DNA of 64,000 bases from an uncultured Pontibacter sp. (GCF_947495565.1 NZ_CANLZM010000012.1:1-64000), one strand, 5' to 3'. Positions 52,653-61,326 are shown, numbered from the stretch's first letter. Program-made: numbers and translations. Notes: generated from the sequence alone by a model not told the origin.

Positions 52653-53648
52653 TTATACCAGCACCGCCTTCGGAAGTTTTATACTTTGCAGCAGTTCATC
52701 TACCACCTTGTCTGGCGTTACGCGCTCGGCTTCGGCAGCGAAGTTGACCAGCACGCGGTGGCGAAGCACAGGGTAGGCCATTGTTTTAATATCCTCCACG
52801 GTTACAGCGAAACGGCCATTTAACAAGGCTCTGGCTTTGGCAGTAAGTATAAGTGCCTGCCCGGCGCGTGGCCCGGCTCCCCAGCGGCAATACTGTTTTA
52901 TAAAGTCTATACTTGTGCTGTCGGGGCGGGTGGCGCGTACAATCTGGTTTACAAAGCCCAGAAGCTCGTCGCTTATACTTACCTCGCGGACCAGCTGGCG
53001 CAGCAGCATCACCTCTTCCCCGCTAAGTATGGGTTGCACCTGCGCCTTCCGTGTGCCGGTGGTGCTGGACAGTATGTTTAGCTCCTCCTGCTCGGTGGGG
53101 TATTTTATTTTGATGAAAAGCAGGAAGCGGTCTAGCTGCGCTTCGGGAAGCGGGTAGGTTCCGGCCTGCTCTATGGGGTTTTGGGTGGCCAGCAAGAAGA
53201 AGGGCTTGGGCAGGAAGTATGTTGTTCCGGCGTAGGTTACCTCGTGCTCTTGCATGGCCTCCAGCAAGGCGGCCTGCGTTTTGGGTGGCGTACGGTTTAT
53301 CTCATCGGCCAGCACGATGTTCGAGAAGATCGGCCCCTCGTTGAACTTGAAAAAGCGCTTGCCGGTGGCATGGTCTTCTTCCAGTACTTCGGTGCCGAGG
53401 ATGTCGGTTGGCATCAGGTCCGGAGTAAATTGAATCCTTCTAAAGCCTAAATCCATAGCGTTGCTGAGCGTGCGCACGAGCAACGTTTTGGCGAGTCCTG
53501 GTACGCCTTCCAACAAACCGTGTCCACCGGCCATCATGGTAATCAGCACCTCGTCGAGCACCTCCTCCTGGCCCACGATTACTTTCTGTATCTCCTGCTT
53601 TAGCTGTGGGAGCTTTGCCAGCAGGCGGGTTATGTCTGGTTCAGTCAT
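52653..53648 (-). CDS. MoxR-family AAA+ ATPase
   Basis: 331 residues. It has Walker A GVPGLAKT at 48-55 in LLEGVPGLAKTLLVRTLS, Walker B VLADEINRTPPKTQAALLEAMQE, sensor 1 in LLATQNPIEQ, GTYPLPEAQLDRFL with the arginine finger, and a C-terminal lid domain (LLNGRFAVTVEDIKTMAYPVLRHRV). MoxR ATPases act as chaperones that mature cofactor-bearing or envelope complexes together with DUF58 and Bat proteins. Confidence 0.96.
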   Translation of the reverse strand: MTEPDITRLLAKLPQLKQEIQKVIVGQEEVLDEVLITMMAGGHGLLEGVPGLAKTLLVRTLSNAMDLGFRRIQFTPDLMPTDILGTEVLEEDHATGKRFFKFNEGPIFSNIVLADEINRTPPKTQAALLEAMQEHEVTYAGTTYFLPKPFFLLATQNPIEQAGTYPLPEAQLDRFLLFIKIKYPTEQEELNILSSTTGTRKAQVQPILSGEEVMLLRQLVREVSISDELLGFVNQIVRATRPDSTSIDFIKQYCRWGAGPRAGQALILTAKARALLNGRFAVTVEDIKTMAYPVLRHRVLVNFAAEAERVTPDKVVDELLQSIKLPKAVLV

Positions 53649-54021
53649 GTTATACTTTGACTAGTATTTTGTTATAGCTGAAGCTTTCTCATGCTCAACT
53701 TTATTTGTTTCATAGCTCGCCTTGCCGGCGGGGCCTTACTTTTCTCCTTGATGAGAAAAGTAAGCAAAAGAGTCAAGACAATTTTGAACTCGCTAAACGC
53801 TCAAACAAAAAATTGTTGTTGGTGCACCGGGCTCAGGCTATACTTGCATAGCTACGTTTCTAAAAGAATCTACTATACTTTTCAGCAGCATTTCACTACA
53901 GAACTTATTCTTTAAGAATCTAAAAACTGGAAATTCCCCCTCTTAAGAAATGCATAGATGTAATCATCATCTATAAGAATCCTGTTGATCCTAAAATCCT
54001 GTAAATCCTGATTCTGACAAA
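53649..54021. other. repeat-bearing spacer between DUF4159 and MoxR genes
   Basis: 373 bases without a gene. A hairpin CTTACTTTTCTCCTTGATGAGAAAAGTAAG lies at 53734-53763, and the ATCCTGTAAATCCTGA repeat at 53996-54011 (also at 33225). A 74-codon frame at 53691-53915 runs through the hairpin and is rejected. Confidence 0.55.
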
Positions 54022-54639
54022 TTAACTCGTCAGCGCATACATTATTATATTCACTCCGAACTTGGTATTATCCTCTGCCAGCCAGCGCTTGTTCCGGAAG
54101 TCATAGTCCCATTCGCAACCATAATCTTTGTTGCTGTAGAGCACGGCAATGCGCCCGTTTATCTCTATCGCTTTCAGGTAATCGTGCACCAGGTCATCGC
54201 CCCAGCCGTTAAGCTCGAAGCTGGTAGTGGGTGGGCCTTCCTCGAAGGTGAAAAAAGATTGGTACAGCTTATGGTTGTTCGGGATTTTCTTGAGCGCACT
54301 TGCTCCGAACAGCTGCCGCATCTGCTCCTCAAACGACTTGGCAAAAAGCCCGTCTACGTCGTGGTTGCAATCATCCACAAACACGAAACCGCCGTTTTGC
54401 ACATAGGTCTTAAAGTTTTGCCGCTCCTTCTGGTTAAACTGCACCAGCTTGTGCCCGCTCAGGTAGCTGAAAGGGTACTTAAACAACTCCGAGCTTTCTA
54501 GCGACACCACCTTCTCCTGCTCGTTTACCGGCACCGTGGTGTACTGGATAAGCGAGTGCAGCAGGTTGCTCGGCATACGCGGGTCGGTATCCCAGTTGCC
54601 GGAGCGGTATTGCAGGCGCACGAAGGTGAAGGGTTGCAC
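54022..54639 (-). CDS. DUF4159-domain protein
   Basis: 205 residues with a GTG start at 54639. Family features: FVRLQYRSGNWDTDPRMPSNLLHSLIQYTTV, FVFVDDCNHDVDGLFAKSFEEQ and FGVNIIMYALTS at the end. No signal peptide. DUF4159 proteins occur with MoxR/DUF58/BatA clusters and have a glutamine-amidotransferase-like Rossmann layout. Probably the first gene of that cluster, although a 373-bp gap separates it from MoxR. Confidence 0.88.
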   Translation of the reverse strand: MQPFTFVRLQYRSGNWDTDPRMPSNLLHSLIQYTTVPVNEQEKVVSLESSELFKYPFSYLSGHKLVQFNQKERQNFKTYVQNGGFVFVDDCNHDVDGLFAKSFEEQMRQLFGASALKKIPNNHKLYQSFFTFEEGPPTTSFELNGWGDDLVHDYLKAIEINGRIAVLYSNKDYGCEWDYDFRNKRWLAEDNTKFGVNIIMYALTS

Positions 54640-54677
54640 GATGGGAGTTCTGAGTTAAGAGTTCTGAGTCTTGAGTT

Positions 54678-54881
54678 TTATACTTCTAATGGTTTGATAT
54701 CACTCTGTTTCAACGTAAAAGTTATTTGGCCACTATAGGTATAGTTAAAACCATCTTGATCTAGAAACTCCACTTCAAATGTTTCTTTATCCCAAACCTC
54801 AAATATAACTCCTGCCATTCCAGTTTTAAGTCCAGGATTTATATCTTTTAACAATATTATAACTTGATATTGGGCAAGCAT
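54678..54881 (-). CDS. DUF4926-domain protein
   Basis: 67 residues, all beta-strand-like: YQVIILLKDINPGLKTGMAGVIFEVW, then TFEVEFLDQDG and a C-terminal LKQSDIKPLEV. This small SH3-like family is scattered among bacteria, often as an antitoxin-like or solitary gene. No toxin gene is adjacent. The DNA is more AT-rich than the neighbours. Confidence 0.75.
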   Translation of the reverse strand: MLAQYQVIILLKDINPGLKTGMAGVIFEVWDKETFEVEFLDQDGFNYTYSGQITFTLKQSDIKPLEV

Positions 54882-54957
54882 AAAGTTTCATAGTATGAAA
54901 ATGAATGCCGCACACAGCACTGCTGCATACGGCATCCAAAGTATAAATCAGCAGTTT

Positions 54958-56274
54958 CTATACTGCATCCGAAAGGCTCGTGAAGGTAAAGTCACGGATC
55001 TTCATTGGCGGAATAAGACTGCCGCTGATGCGTTGCGGCTTACCCAGGGCTTCCAGGTTGTTGAGCATGATGATAGGGCTCTCGTTGAAACGGAAGTTCT
55101 TCACCGGGTACATGATCTTGCCATTCTCGATGTAGAAAGTACCGTCGCGGGTGAGGCCGGTGTACAGCAACGTCTGCGGATCTACAGAGCGGATGTACCA
55201 GAGGCGCGTAACTAGTATGCCGCGCTTAGTGCTCTTGATCATATCTTCCAGCGACTGGTTGCCGCCTTCCATAATAATGTTGCTTGGAGGCGGAACTGAC
55301 ACGGCTCCTTTGTTCGAAGCCCAGAATCGGCTATTGTACAGGTTTTTCACCACACCTTTATCTACCCATACAACTTTCTGCTGCGGGCGGCCGTCACCAG
55401 AAAATGGAGCGGAAGGCACCTCGGCATTGGTTGGGTCTGAGTACACCGTGATGCGCTCATCCACCAGCTTTTCGCCTACTTTGGTTTTGCCGCCCGGCTT
55501 GCTCATAAAGCTGCGGCCTTCTTCGGCATTGCGCTGATCCATGTTATAGAACATGTTTTGCAGCAGGTCAATGGAAGCAGCTGGTTCTAATATAACTGTA
55601 TACTTGCCTGGCTCCAGGGCTTTGGCACTGCGGGAGTTAGCGGCTTTTTCAGCGGCTATCTGCGAGGCTTTGCCCGTGTCCAGCTTACTTACGTCCGAGA
55701 AATCCTGGGTTACGTAGCCGGAGCCGGTGCCGTCTTCCGTACGCATGGTTACCGAAAAATCTACTACGGTAGACGGATGATAAGCAAACAGGCCTTTGTT
55801 ATTCATTTTAGCCGTGAAGCGGGTGTAGTGCTCCAGAAAACCCGCGGCTGTAAGTCCTTTATCGGCGGCTGCTTTTATACTTTTAGCGGCTGCATCGGCT
55901 CTGTAAGCCGGGTCTATTTTAGCCGTAGAGTCGAAATGCTCTTTGGTAGTGATATACTTTTGCGGCCCAAGCAACTCCACATACTCCGGGCTTTCCGGTG
56001 CCAGGCGCGCAATCTCCTCTGAGCGGCGAATTACTTTCTCTAACGATTTATCGTCGAACTCATTTATAGTGGCCACTCCGGAGCGCTTGCCAAACCTAGA
56101 TTCCACGGCCATGGATACGTTCTCCTCTGCACCGCTCGTGGATACCTCGTTTCTGGCGTAGCGGATGTTGCCGCCGTTGTTGCCGCTGAGCGTAATCTCG
56201 CACTCGTCAGCCTTCGAAAAACCCAGCGCTTTCTTCAGTATCGCCTGAGCTTCTTCTTTTGATAATATTGCCAT
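54958..56274 (-). CDS. TldD/PmbA-family protein (TldE-like, non-catalytic subunit)
   Basis: 438 residues. Family blocks: NVSMAVESRFGKRSGVATINEFDDKSLEKVIRRSEEIA, YVTQDFSD and GKYTVILEPAASIDLLQNMFY. There is no HExxxH zinc motif at the position where TldD has it, so it corresponds to the TldE/PmbA partner. No signal peptide. It lies 128 bp after the TldD-like gene. TldD/E heterodimers trim peptides such as microcins and the CcdA antitoxin. Confidence 0.9.
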   Translation of the reverse strand: MAILSKEEAQAILKKALGFSKADECEITLSGNNGGNIRYARNEVSTSGAEENVSMAVESRFGKRSGVATINEFDDKSLEKVIRRSEEIARLAPESPEYVELLGPQKYITTKEHFDSTAKIDPAYRADAAAKSIKAAADKGLTAAGFLEHYTRFTAKMNNKGLFAYHPSTVVDFSVTMRTEDGTGSGYVTQDFSDVSKLDTGKASQIAAEKAANSRSAKALEPGKYTVILEPAASIDLLQNMFYNMDQRNAEEGRSFMSKPGGKTKVGEKLVDERITVYSDPTNAEVPSAPFSGDGRPQQKVVWVDKGVVKNLYNSRFWASNKGAVSVPPPSNIIMEGGNQSLEDMIKSTKRGILVTRLWYIRSVDPQTLLYTGLTRDGTFYIENGKIMYPVKNFRFNESPIIMLNNLEALGKPQRISGSLIPPMKIRDFTFTSLSDAV

Positions 56275-56278
56275 CTTC

Positions 56279-56345
56279 TTTTAGTTAAGAGTTGAGAGTT
56301 ATGAGTTAAGGAAGTTAGAAGGTTAAAAAGTTAGAAAGTCAGTCG
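56279..56345. repeat. low-complexity AGTTAAGAGTTGAGAGTT tract
   Basis: A degenerate run of GAGTTAAG/AGTTAGAAG words between the two TldD-like genes. Similar tracts occur at 50325-50343, 54646-54675 and, as the complement, 21496-21545 and 46703-46743. All are next to a stop codon. Confidence 0.5.
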
Positions 56346-56402
56346 CTGTAAGCTTGACTGCTCTCTGGCTAATCCACTTTTAACTATTAACTCTAAACTA
56401 AT

Positions 56403-58049
56403 CTAGATTTTACGCGCTGTGTTTATCACGTTCACACCGTTAAAGCGCGTATGGGCAGAGCCATGCGATACAGCGCTTACCTGGCTAGGCTGGCCTTTGC
56501 CATCGAAGAACGAACCGAACAGGCGGTAGTCGCTTTCGTCGCACATGTCGGAGCAGGAGTTCCAGAATTCCTGGGTATTGCTCTGGTAGGCCACATCCTC
56601 AAGCGGACCAACAATTTTACCGTTCTTGATCTCGTGGAAGGTGGTGCCCCCGAACTGGAAGTTGTAGCGCTGCTGGTCGATGGAGTAGGAGCCGCGGCCC
56701 GCAATATAGATGCCTTTATCCACACCACTTATCAACTGATCCACATTCTTCTTCTCCTTGCCCGGCGCCAGCGATACGTTTGGCATGCGCTGGAACTGCA
56801 CCGAGCTCCAGCTGTCGGCGTAGCAGCAGCCATGCGATTCCGGCTCATTAATGATGTGCGCCTGGTCACGGATGGCCTGGTAATTTACAAGTGTACCGTC
56901 TTTGATCAGGTCCCATTTCTTTGTCTTCACACCCTCGTCGTCCCAGCCTACATAGCCCAGCGATCCCGGTTGTGTTTTATCTGCAAAGATGTTCACCTTA
57001 TCAGAGCCATACTTAAAGTTCTTGGTTTTCCACTTATCCAGCGTGGCGAAAGAAGTGCCTGCATAGTTTGCCTCGTAACCCAGCACGCGGTCCAGCTCCA
57101 GTGGGTGGCCAACAGACTCGTGTATCGTAAGGCCGAGGTGGTTCGGGTCAAGTACAAGATCATACTTGCCAGCCATTACTGATTTAGCCGAAAGCTTCTC
57201 CCTGGCTTGCTTGGCTGCCAGGGTTGCATCCTCCAGCATATCGTAGGCGTAGCGGTAGCCCATCAGGCCAGTGCCTTCCGGGCCTTTTATTTTTTCTGAT
57301 GCCTTCGGGTTCATGTACTCGTAACCCATGCCCATCGGAGCGCTCAGTGCTTCGCGGGTTCTGAACTTGCCGCTGGCTTTATCTACGGCCGTAACGGTAA
57401 AGTTTGGCCAGATGCGGTGAATGTCCTGGTCTATATATGAGCCTTCGGTAGAGGCAAAGTATTTCTGCTCGTTTACCTGGAACAAGGCTGAGTTCACGAA
57501 GTTGGCGCCGTTATCCATAGCGGCGGCGTTGGCAGCTAACAGCAGGTCCGCTTTTTCGCCTACGGGCACTTCAAAAGCGTTTTTCTCGATTGGAGTGCGC
57601 CAGCTTACCTCTCCATAACCTTGCACAGGAGCCAGCTGCACCGGCTCTTTCTGCAGCTTCGCGTTAGCCTTTGCAATAGCCACAGCTTGCTCAGCGGCTT
57701 TGGCTATACCTTTATCCGATACATCAGAAGTGGCAGCAAAGCCCCAGGTGCCATTGGCCAGCACACGCACGCCTACGCCGTAAGACTCCGCGTTCACGAT
57801 GTTCTGCACCTGCTTCTCGCGGGTAAAGATGTATTGCTGCAGATAGCGGCCAATGCGCACATCGGCATAAGAGGCACCTTTGGATTTAGCGGAGTTCAGG
57901 GCTACGTCGGCCAGCCGCTTTTTCAGTGCCGGATCGACCTGCTCCAGCGCGCGCTCCGGAGAGATGATATCTCCGAACACGGGGATGGATGGCAACATTA
58001 AGCCCCCAAAGCCCAGCGCCGATAGTTCAAGGAAGTTTCGTCTTTTCAA
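56403..58049 (-). CDS. TldD-like zinc metalloprotease with Tat-type leader
   Basis: 548 residues if translation starts at TTG 58049 (MKRRNFLELSALGFGG). The alternative is another TTG at 58106, which adds 19 residues without protein character. The zinc motif HESVGH is at residues 310-315 (GLTIHESVGHPLELDRVLGYEANYAGTSF), as in TldD. The N-terminus has a twin-arginine-like RRNFL followed by a hydrophobic stretch and PSIPVFG, so export by Tat is predicted. That is unlike cytoplasmic E. coli TldD. It pairs with the TldE-like gene downstream, which has no such leader. Confidence 0.88.
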   Translation of the reverse strand: MKRRNFLELSALGFGGLMLPSIPVFGDIISPERALEQVDPALKKRLADVALNSAKSKGASYADVRIGRYLQQYIFTREKQVQNIVNAESYGVGVRVLANGTWGFAATSDVSDKGIAKAAEQAVAIAKANAKLQKEPVQLAPVQGYGEVSWRTPIEKNAFEVPVGEKADLLLAANAAAMDNGANFVNSALFQVNEQKYFASTEGSYIDQDIHRIWPNFTVTAVDKASGKFRTREALSAPMGMGYEYMNPKASEKIKGPEGTGLMGYRYAYDMLEDATLAAKQAREKLSAKSVMAGKYDLVLDPNHLGLTIHESVGHPLELDRVLGYEANYAGTSFATLDKWKTKNFKYGSDKVNIFADKTQPGSLGYVGWDDEGVKTKKWDLIKDGTLVNYQAIRDQAHIINEPESHGCCYADSWSSVQFQRMPNVSLAPGKEKKNVDQLISGVDKGIYIAGRGSYSIDQQRYNFQFGGTTFHEIKNGKIVGPLEDVAYQSNTQEFWNSCSDMCDESDYRLFGSFFDGKGQPSQVSAVSHGSAHTRFNGVNVINTARKI

Positions 58050-58209
58050 GTTCAGAAAGGTTAGATAAGTGTAATGAGTTTTGTTTTGGTATCTTAAGTA
58101 TAGCAATTCTATTTTTCATCTCAAAGTACAGGTGTGGCTTATCAGCTTAAAAACAGTATTTTATAGATGAAGCAAGACTATACTTCTACCAAAGCAGGGG
58201 CTATAAAGC

Positions 58210-58246
58210 AAAAAAGCGCAGCGCCTCTACAGGCACCGCGCTTTTA
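58210..58246 (-). terminator. rho-independent terminator after rlpA
   Basis: On the minus strand AAAAGCGC pairs with GCGCTTTT around an inner GGTGCCTGTAGAGGCGC hairpin, followed by six T. It lies 50 bp past the rlpA stop. Confidence 0.75.
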
Positions 58247-58297
58247 AAAAGATAAATTACTTCGAGAAATTTTGATGGCCGCAACAGCCTCCGCTCC

Positions 58298-58795
58298 TTA
58301 GTTTCTGCTCAGCAGAACTCTGGTATCTATGTCAGCGCTAAGCTCGTTGCTGGCAAAGGATGGCACATTGAACGAAAACCCTACTGCCGAAGCAAGATCG
58401 GCTTTCGACTCCAGCACCTCCACTTTCACGTTGCCGATTCCCTGGCCATGAAACTCAAGCTTACGTGCCGCCGCTTCCGAAACATCAATAATACGGTCTC
58501 CTACAAACGGGCCTCTGTCGTTGATGCGCACAATAACCCACTCGTTGTTGTCGAGGTTGGTTACTTTTACTTTTGTGCCGAAAGGAAGGGTTTTGTGGGC
58601 GGCAGTCATGTCGTTTTTATTATAACGCTCGCCGCTGCTGGTTTTTCTGCCGTGGTAACGGCTGCCGTACCACGATGCCTCGCCTTTTAATACTTTGGTT
58701 TGGCCGGAGTTGTTCTGTGCAAAAATTGGTTGGCTAACGCCTACAAATAGAAAAATGATCAATGAAAAAATAAAGCACTTTCTATTATGACTCAT
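58298..58795 (-). CDS. rlpA: septal-ring lytic-transglycosylase-type RlpA protein
   Basis: 165 residues from the ATG at 58795 (MSHNRKCFIFSL). A signal peptide ends near IFAQ. The double-psi beta-barrel follows: GEASWYGSRYHGRKTSSGERYNKNDMTAAHKTLPFGTKVKVTNL, then RINDRGPFVGDRIIDVSEAAA. No SPOR domain is present, so it is the short form common in this phylum. It cleaves or binds denuded peptidoglycan glycans. The promoter -7 box TAATTTTG lies about 25 nt upstream of the start. Confidence 0.92.
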   Translation of the reverse strand: MSHNRKCFIFSLIIFLFVGVSQPIFAQNNSGQTKVLKGEASWYGSRYHGRKTSSGERYNKNDMTAAHKTLPFGTKVKVTNLDNNEWVIVRINDRGPFVGDRIIDVSEAAARKLEFHGQGIGNVKVEVLESKADLASAVGFSFNVPSFASNELSADIDTRVLLSRN

Positions 58796-58819
58796 ATCAT
58801 TTAATAGTTGGTGAAGCCG

Positions 58820-58827
58820 CAAAATTA
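58820..58827 (-). promoter_or_regulatory. -7 box of the rlpA promoter
   Basis: TAATTTTG on the minus strand matches TAnnTTTG. The -33 region has only TTT at the expected distance, so the match is partial. Confidence 0.4.
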
Positions 58828-59133
58828 CGGAATTTGTTTTTAAACGGAGCCATTTGCGCCATTATTGCGCCTAGCGTGTAGGGGGATATGGGTAGAACGC
58901 CTTGACTTGCCTTAAGTCAGGTAATGCAGAAATGGCTTATTAAAGCACGTATGGCTATGTTTTCATGCATGGCAGATATAGATTATAGCCTATAAAAAAT
59001 AATTAAAAAAAATTTCCTGGCCAAGCGGTTTTCGCCCTGATTTCATCTAATTTGGAAGAAGACGGAGCCGAAGACACGTGCAGGCGCGCCGCTGCCCGTG
59101 CGATGTACGTACAGTAAATTTAAAGTATAAAGT

Positions 59134-60042
59134 ATGGATTTTGGAAAGCTACCTGACATCAGCCGCGTAGACTTTACGCTGCCCCCAAACCACCCCGATA
59201 CACTGCCGCTGTTGCAGCAGTTTAAAACAGATGGGAAGCCGCAGGTATACATTGGCCTGCCGGTTTGGGTGAACAAAGCCTGGGTTGGCAAATACTACCC
59301 GGCCCGCATGCCGGAGCGGGAGTCGCTGCTGTGGTACGGCAAGCAGTTCAGCACCATTGAGCTCAACAGCACGCATTACCACATCCCCAGCCCCGACACC
59401 ATCGACCGCTGGCGAAACACCGTGCCGCACGGCTTTAAGTTCTGCCCCAAGTTTCCGCAGCTCATCAGCCACGAGGCGGCTTTGCGCAGCACCCAGGATG
59501 TAACCGCAGCCTTTTGCGAAGCCATTGCCGGGCTAGAGGATAAGCTGGGCGAAGCCTTTCTGCAGCTGCCGCCATACTTTGCGCCAAGCCAACTGCCCGA
59601 CCTGGAAGCGTTTCTGCAATTTATCCCTGAAAGTATACCGATAACCGTTGAGCTACGCCACGAGGGTTGGTTTGCCGATGCGGATGCCAGCCAGGAGCTT
59701 TTTGCGGTGCTGGAGAAGTATAAGGCAGGCACTGTGCTAACCGATGTGGCCGGGCGCCGCGATGTACTGCACATGCGACTGACCACGCCCTCGGCCATGA
59801 TCCGGTTTGTGGGCAACGGCCTGCACCCAACCGATTATACCAGAATAGATGCCTGGGTAGAGCGCCTGAAAGAGTGGTTTGATAACGGTTTGCGCCAGCT
59901 ATACTTTTTTGTGCACGAGCCCGACAATACACTGGCCCCGGAACTGGAAACATACTTAGTGGAGCGCCTGAACAAAGTATGCGGCTTTGACCTGAAGCCG
60001 CCAATGAAGTTTGTACAGCCTGTGCAGGGGGAGCTGTTTTAA
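59134..60042 (+). CDS. DUF72-domain protein
   Basis: 302 residues with a TIM-barrel-like DUF72: YIGLPVWVNKAWVGKYYPARMPERESLLWYGKQFSTIELNSTHYHIPSPDTIDRWRN, LQLPPYFAPSQLPDLEAFL, VELRHEGWF, LHMRLTTPSAMIRFVGNG and YFFVHEPDN. Cytoplasmic. The function of the family is not known. Single gene, with a long hairpin 9 nt past the stop. Confidence 0.92.
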   Translation: MDFGKLPDISRVDFTLPPNHPDTLPLLQQFKTDGKPQVYIGLPVWVNKAWVGKYYPARMPERESLLWYGKQFSTIELNSTHYHIPSPDTIDRWRNTVPHGFKFCPKFPQLISHEAALRSTQDVTAAFCEAIAGLEDKLGEAFLQLPPYFAPSQLPDLEAFLQFIPESIPITVELRHEGWFADADASQELFAVLEKYKAGTVLTDVAGRRDVLHMRLTTPSAMIRFVGNGLHPTDYTRIDAWVERLKEWFDNGLRQLYFFVHEPDNTLAPELETYLVERLNKVCGFDLKPPMKFVQPVQGELF

Positions 60043-60050
60043 CATACTTA

Positions 60051-60092
60051 TCCATACTTGTTTTCCACAGAAATGTGGAAAACAAGTATGGA
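60051..60092. terminator. 18-bp perfect hairpin without T-run
   Basis: TCCATACTTGTTTTCCAC (60051-60068) is exactly complementary to 60075-60092 across a 6-nt loop. It lies between the convergent DUF72 and anti-sigma-candidate genes. There is no poly-T on either strand, so it may be a non-canonical terminator, a factor-binding palindrome or an mRNA 3'-end stabiliser. Confidence 0.6.
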
Positions 60093-60151
60093 TTCGGTGG
60101 ATAGGTGCTCCGATCATGCACTTTCACATTAAACGGTGCATTCAAGCCCGT

Positions 60152-60814
60152 TTAGCCTTTCCGGAAACTATCTATCTCCTGCAAAAAAGCCATCGCTTGG
60201 GTTACATGTTTTCCGCCGGATGCAGCTACCACACGTTTAACCCAACTGATGTGCAGGTTCTTGTAAGAGATTTTGCGGTACAGCCACCAGGCAAGCGGCG
60301 CAAAAAGTATACTTAAAATCGCCTGGCTAATAAGCCAGCTAGTATCTCCAACCTGCCAGATATTCACTCCAAAAATCACTTTAAACCCAATCATTATGTA
60401 GGCAAAGTATAAAGGCAGCTGTAGCACGGATAAACGCAGATACGTGATGATATGGGCTTGCAAACTGGCCAGCATTTGCTGGTTTTCCGAAACGCTCCGC
60501 GAATAGTCGAACTGGTTGATACGTATGATTTGCCGGATACAGCCTGAGATAGCTATGACTATAAAAACCATAATAATAGCAGCGGCAACCACAAGGCTCA
60601 TGCTGCTTAGATTATAGTAGATAAACAGCGCCAGAAAAACAGTTACAGCCACCCCGATTAACAATTCTGCCACACTTTGGTACAGAAGCCCTGTTAAAAC
60701 TGATTTTGATTTATGAACCTGCAGCCCTTCAACTGCTTGCAGAGAGATAGCGTTTGCCTGGCTGATCTTGTGATCGTAGCTGCTCAGTAATTCCAGTAAC
60801 TCGTCCTTTTTCAT
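60152..60814 (-). CDS. multi-pass membrane protein cotranscribed with an ECF sigma factor
   Basis: 220 residues with four hydrophobic helices (about 48-68, 72-92, 128-150 and 160-180). The N-terminus (MKKDELLELLSSYDHKISQANAISLQAVEG) is cytoplasmic and amphipathic, as expected for a sigma-binding segment. Its ATG is 2 nt after the sigma-factor stop, so translation is coupled. It has no zinc-binding anti-sigma motif. An anti-sigma role is inferred from position alone. Confidence 0.75.
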   Translation of the reverse strand: MKKDELLELLSSYDHKISQANAISLQAVEGLQVHKSKSVLTGLLYQSVAELLIGVAVTVFLALFIYYNLSSMSLVVAAAIIMVFIVIAISGCIRQIIRINQFDYSRSVSENQQMLASLQAHIITYLRLSVLQLPLYFAYIMIGFKVIFGVNIWQVGDTSWLISQAILSILFAPLAWWLYRKISYKNLHISWVKRVVAASGGKHVTQAMAFLQEIDSFRKG

Positions 60815-60816
60815 AC

Positions 60817-61326
60817 TTATGAATCGTTATGGGTTAAAAATCTTTGCTTTAGTTTGTCTTTGATGCGGGCAATTTTGGTAGACACGTTGGATACAGAAAT
60901 ACCCAGAATATCCGCTATCTCTTGCTGCCCTTTTTGCTCCAGGTAAAGCAGCATCAGTGCTTTGTCCAGCTCCTTCAGCTCTAGTATAAACTGGTCCAGC
61001 AGGGCGAGTTGCTGCTCGTGGCTTTCCGGGTTTTCTTCGGAAGGGTGCGTCACGGTTTCCTGTATCGGTATGCGCAGGTGTTGCCGTGCCTGGTTTTTGC
61101 GGTAAAAAGAGATCGCCACGTTTAGCGCCACACGGTACATCCACGTCGAGATTTTGTACTTCGTGTCATACTTATCAAACGCTTTCCAGAGCTGCAGCAT
61201 AATTTCCTGGGCCAGGTCTTCGCGCTCGTCGGGGCGGGGGCAGTAGGTATTTACCACTTTATAAATAATACCCTGGTTCTCCTCAATCACCATTTCGAAT
61301 GCTATCTTATTTCTTTTCTGTACCAT
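60817..61326 (-). CDS. ECF-type RNA polymerase sigma factor
   Basis: 169 residues from the ATG at 61326, which fits the family better than ATG codons further upstream. Region 2: EDLAQEIMLQLWKAFDKYDTKYKISTWMYRVALNVAISFYRK. Region 4: LDKALMLLYLEQKGQQEIADILGISVSNVSTKIARIKDKLKQRF, a helix-turn-helix for the -35 element. Followed immediately by a membrane protein that may be its anti-sigma factor. Confidence 0.93.
   Translation of the reverse strand: MVQKRNKIAFEMVIEENQGIIYKVVNTYCPRPDEREDLAQEIMLQLWKAFDKYDTKYKISTWMYRVALNVAISFYRKNQARQHLRIPIQETVTHPSEENPESHEQQLALLDQFILELKELDKALMLLYLEQKGQQEIADILGISVSNVSTKIARIKDKLKQRFLTHNDS

Noticed and set aside
53691-53915. 74-codon frame between MoxR and DUF4159 genes
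   Set aside because: It runs through a hairpin repeat and has no coding character.
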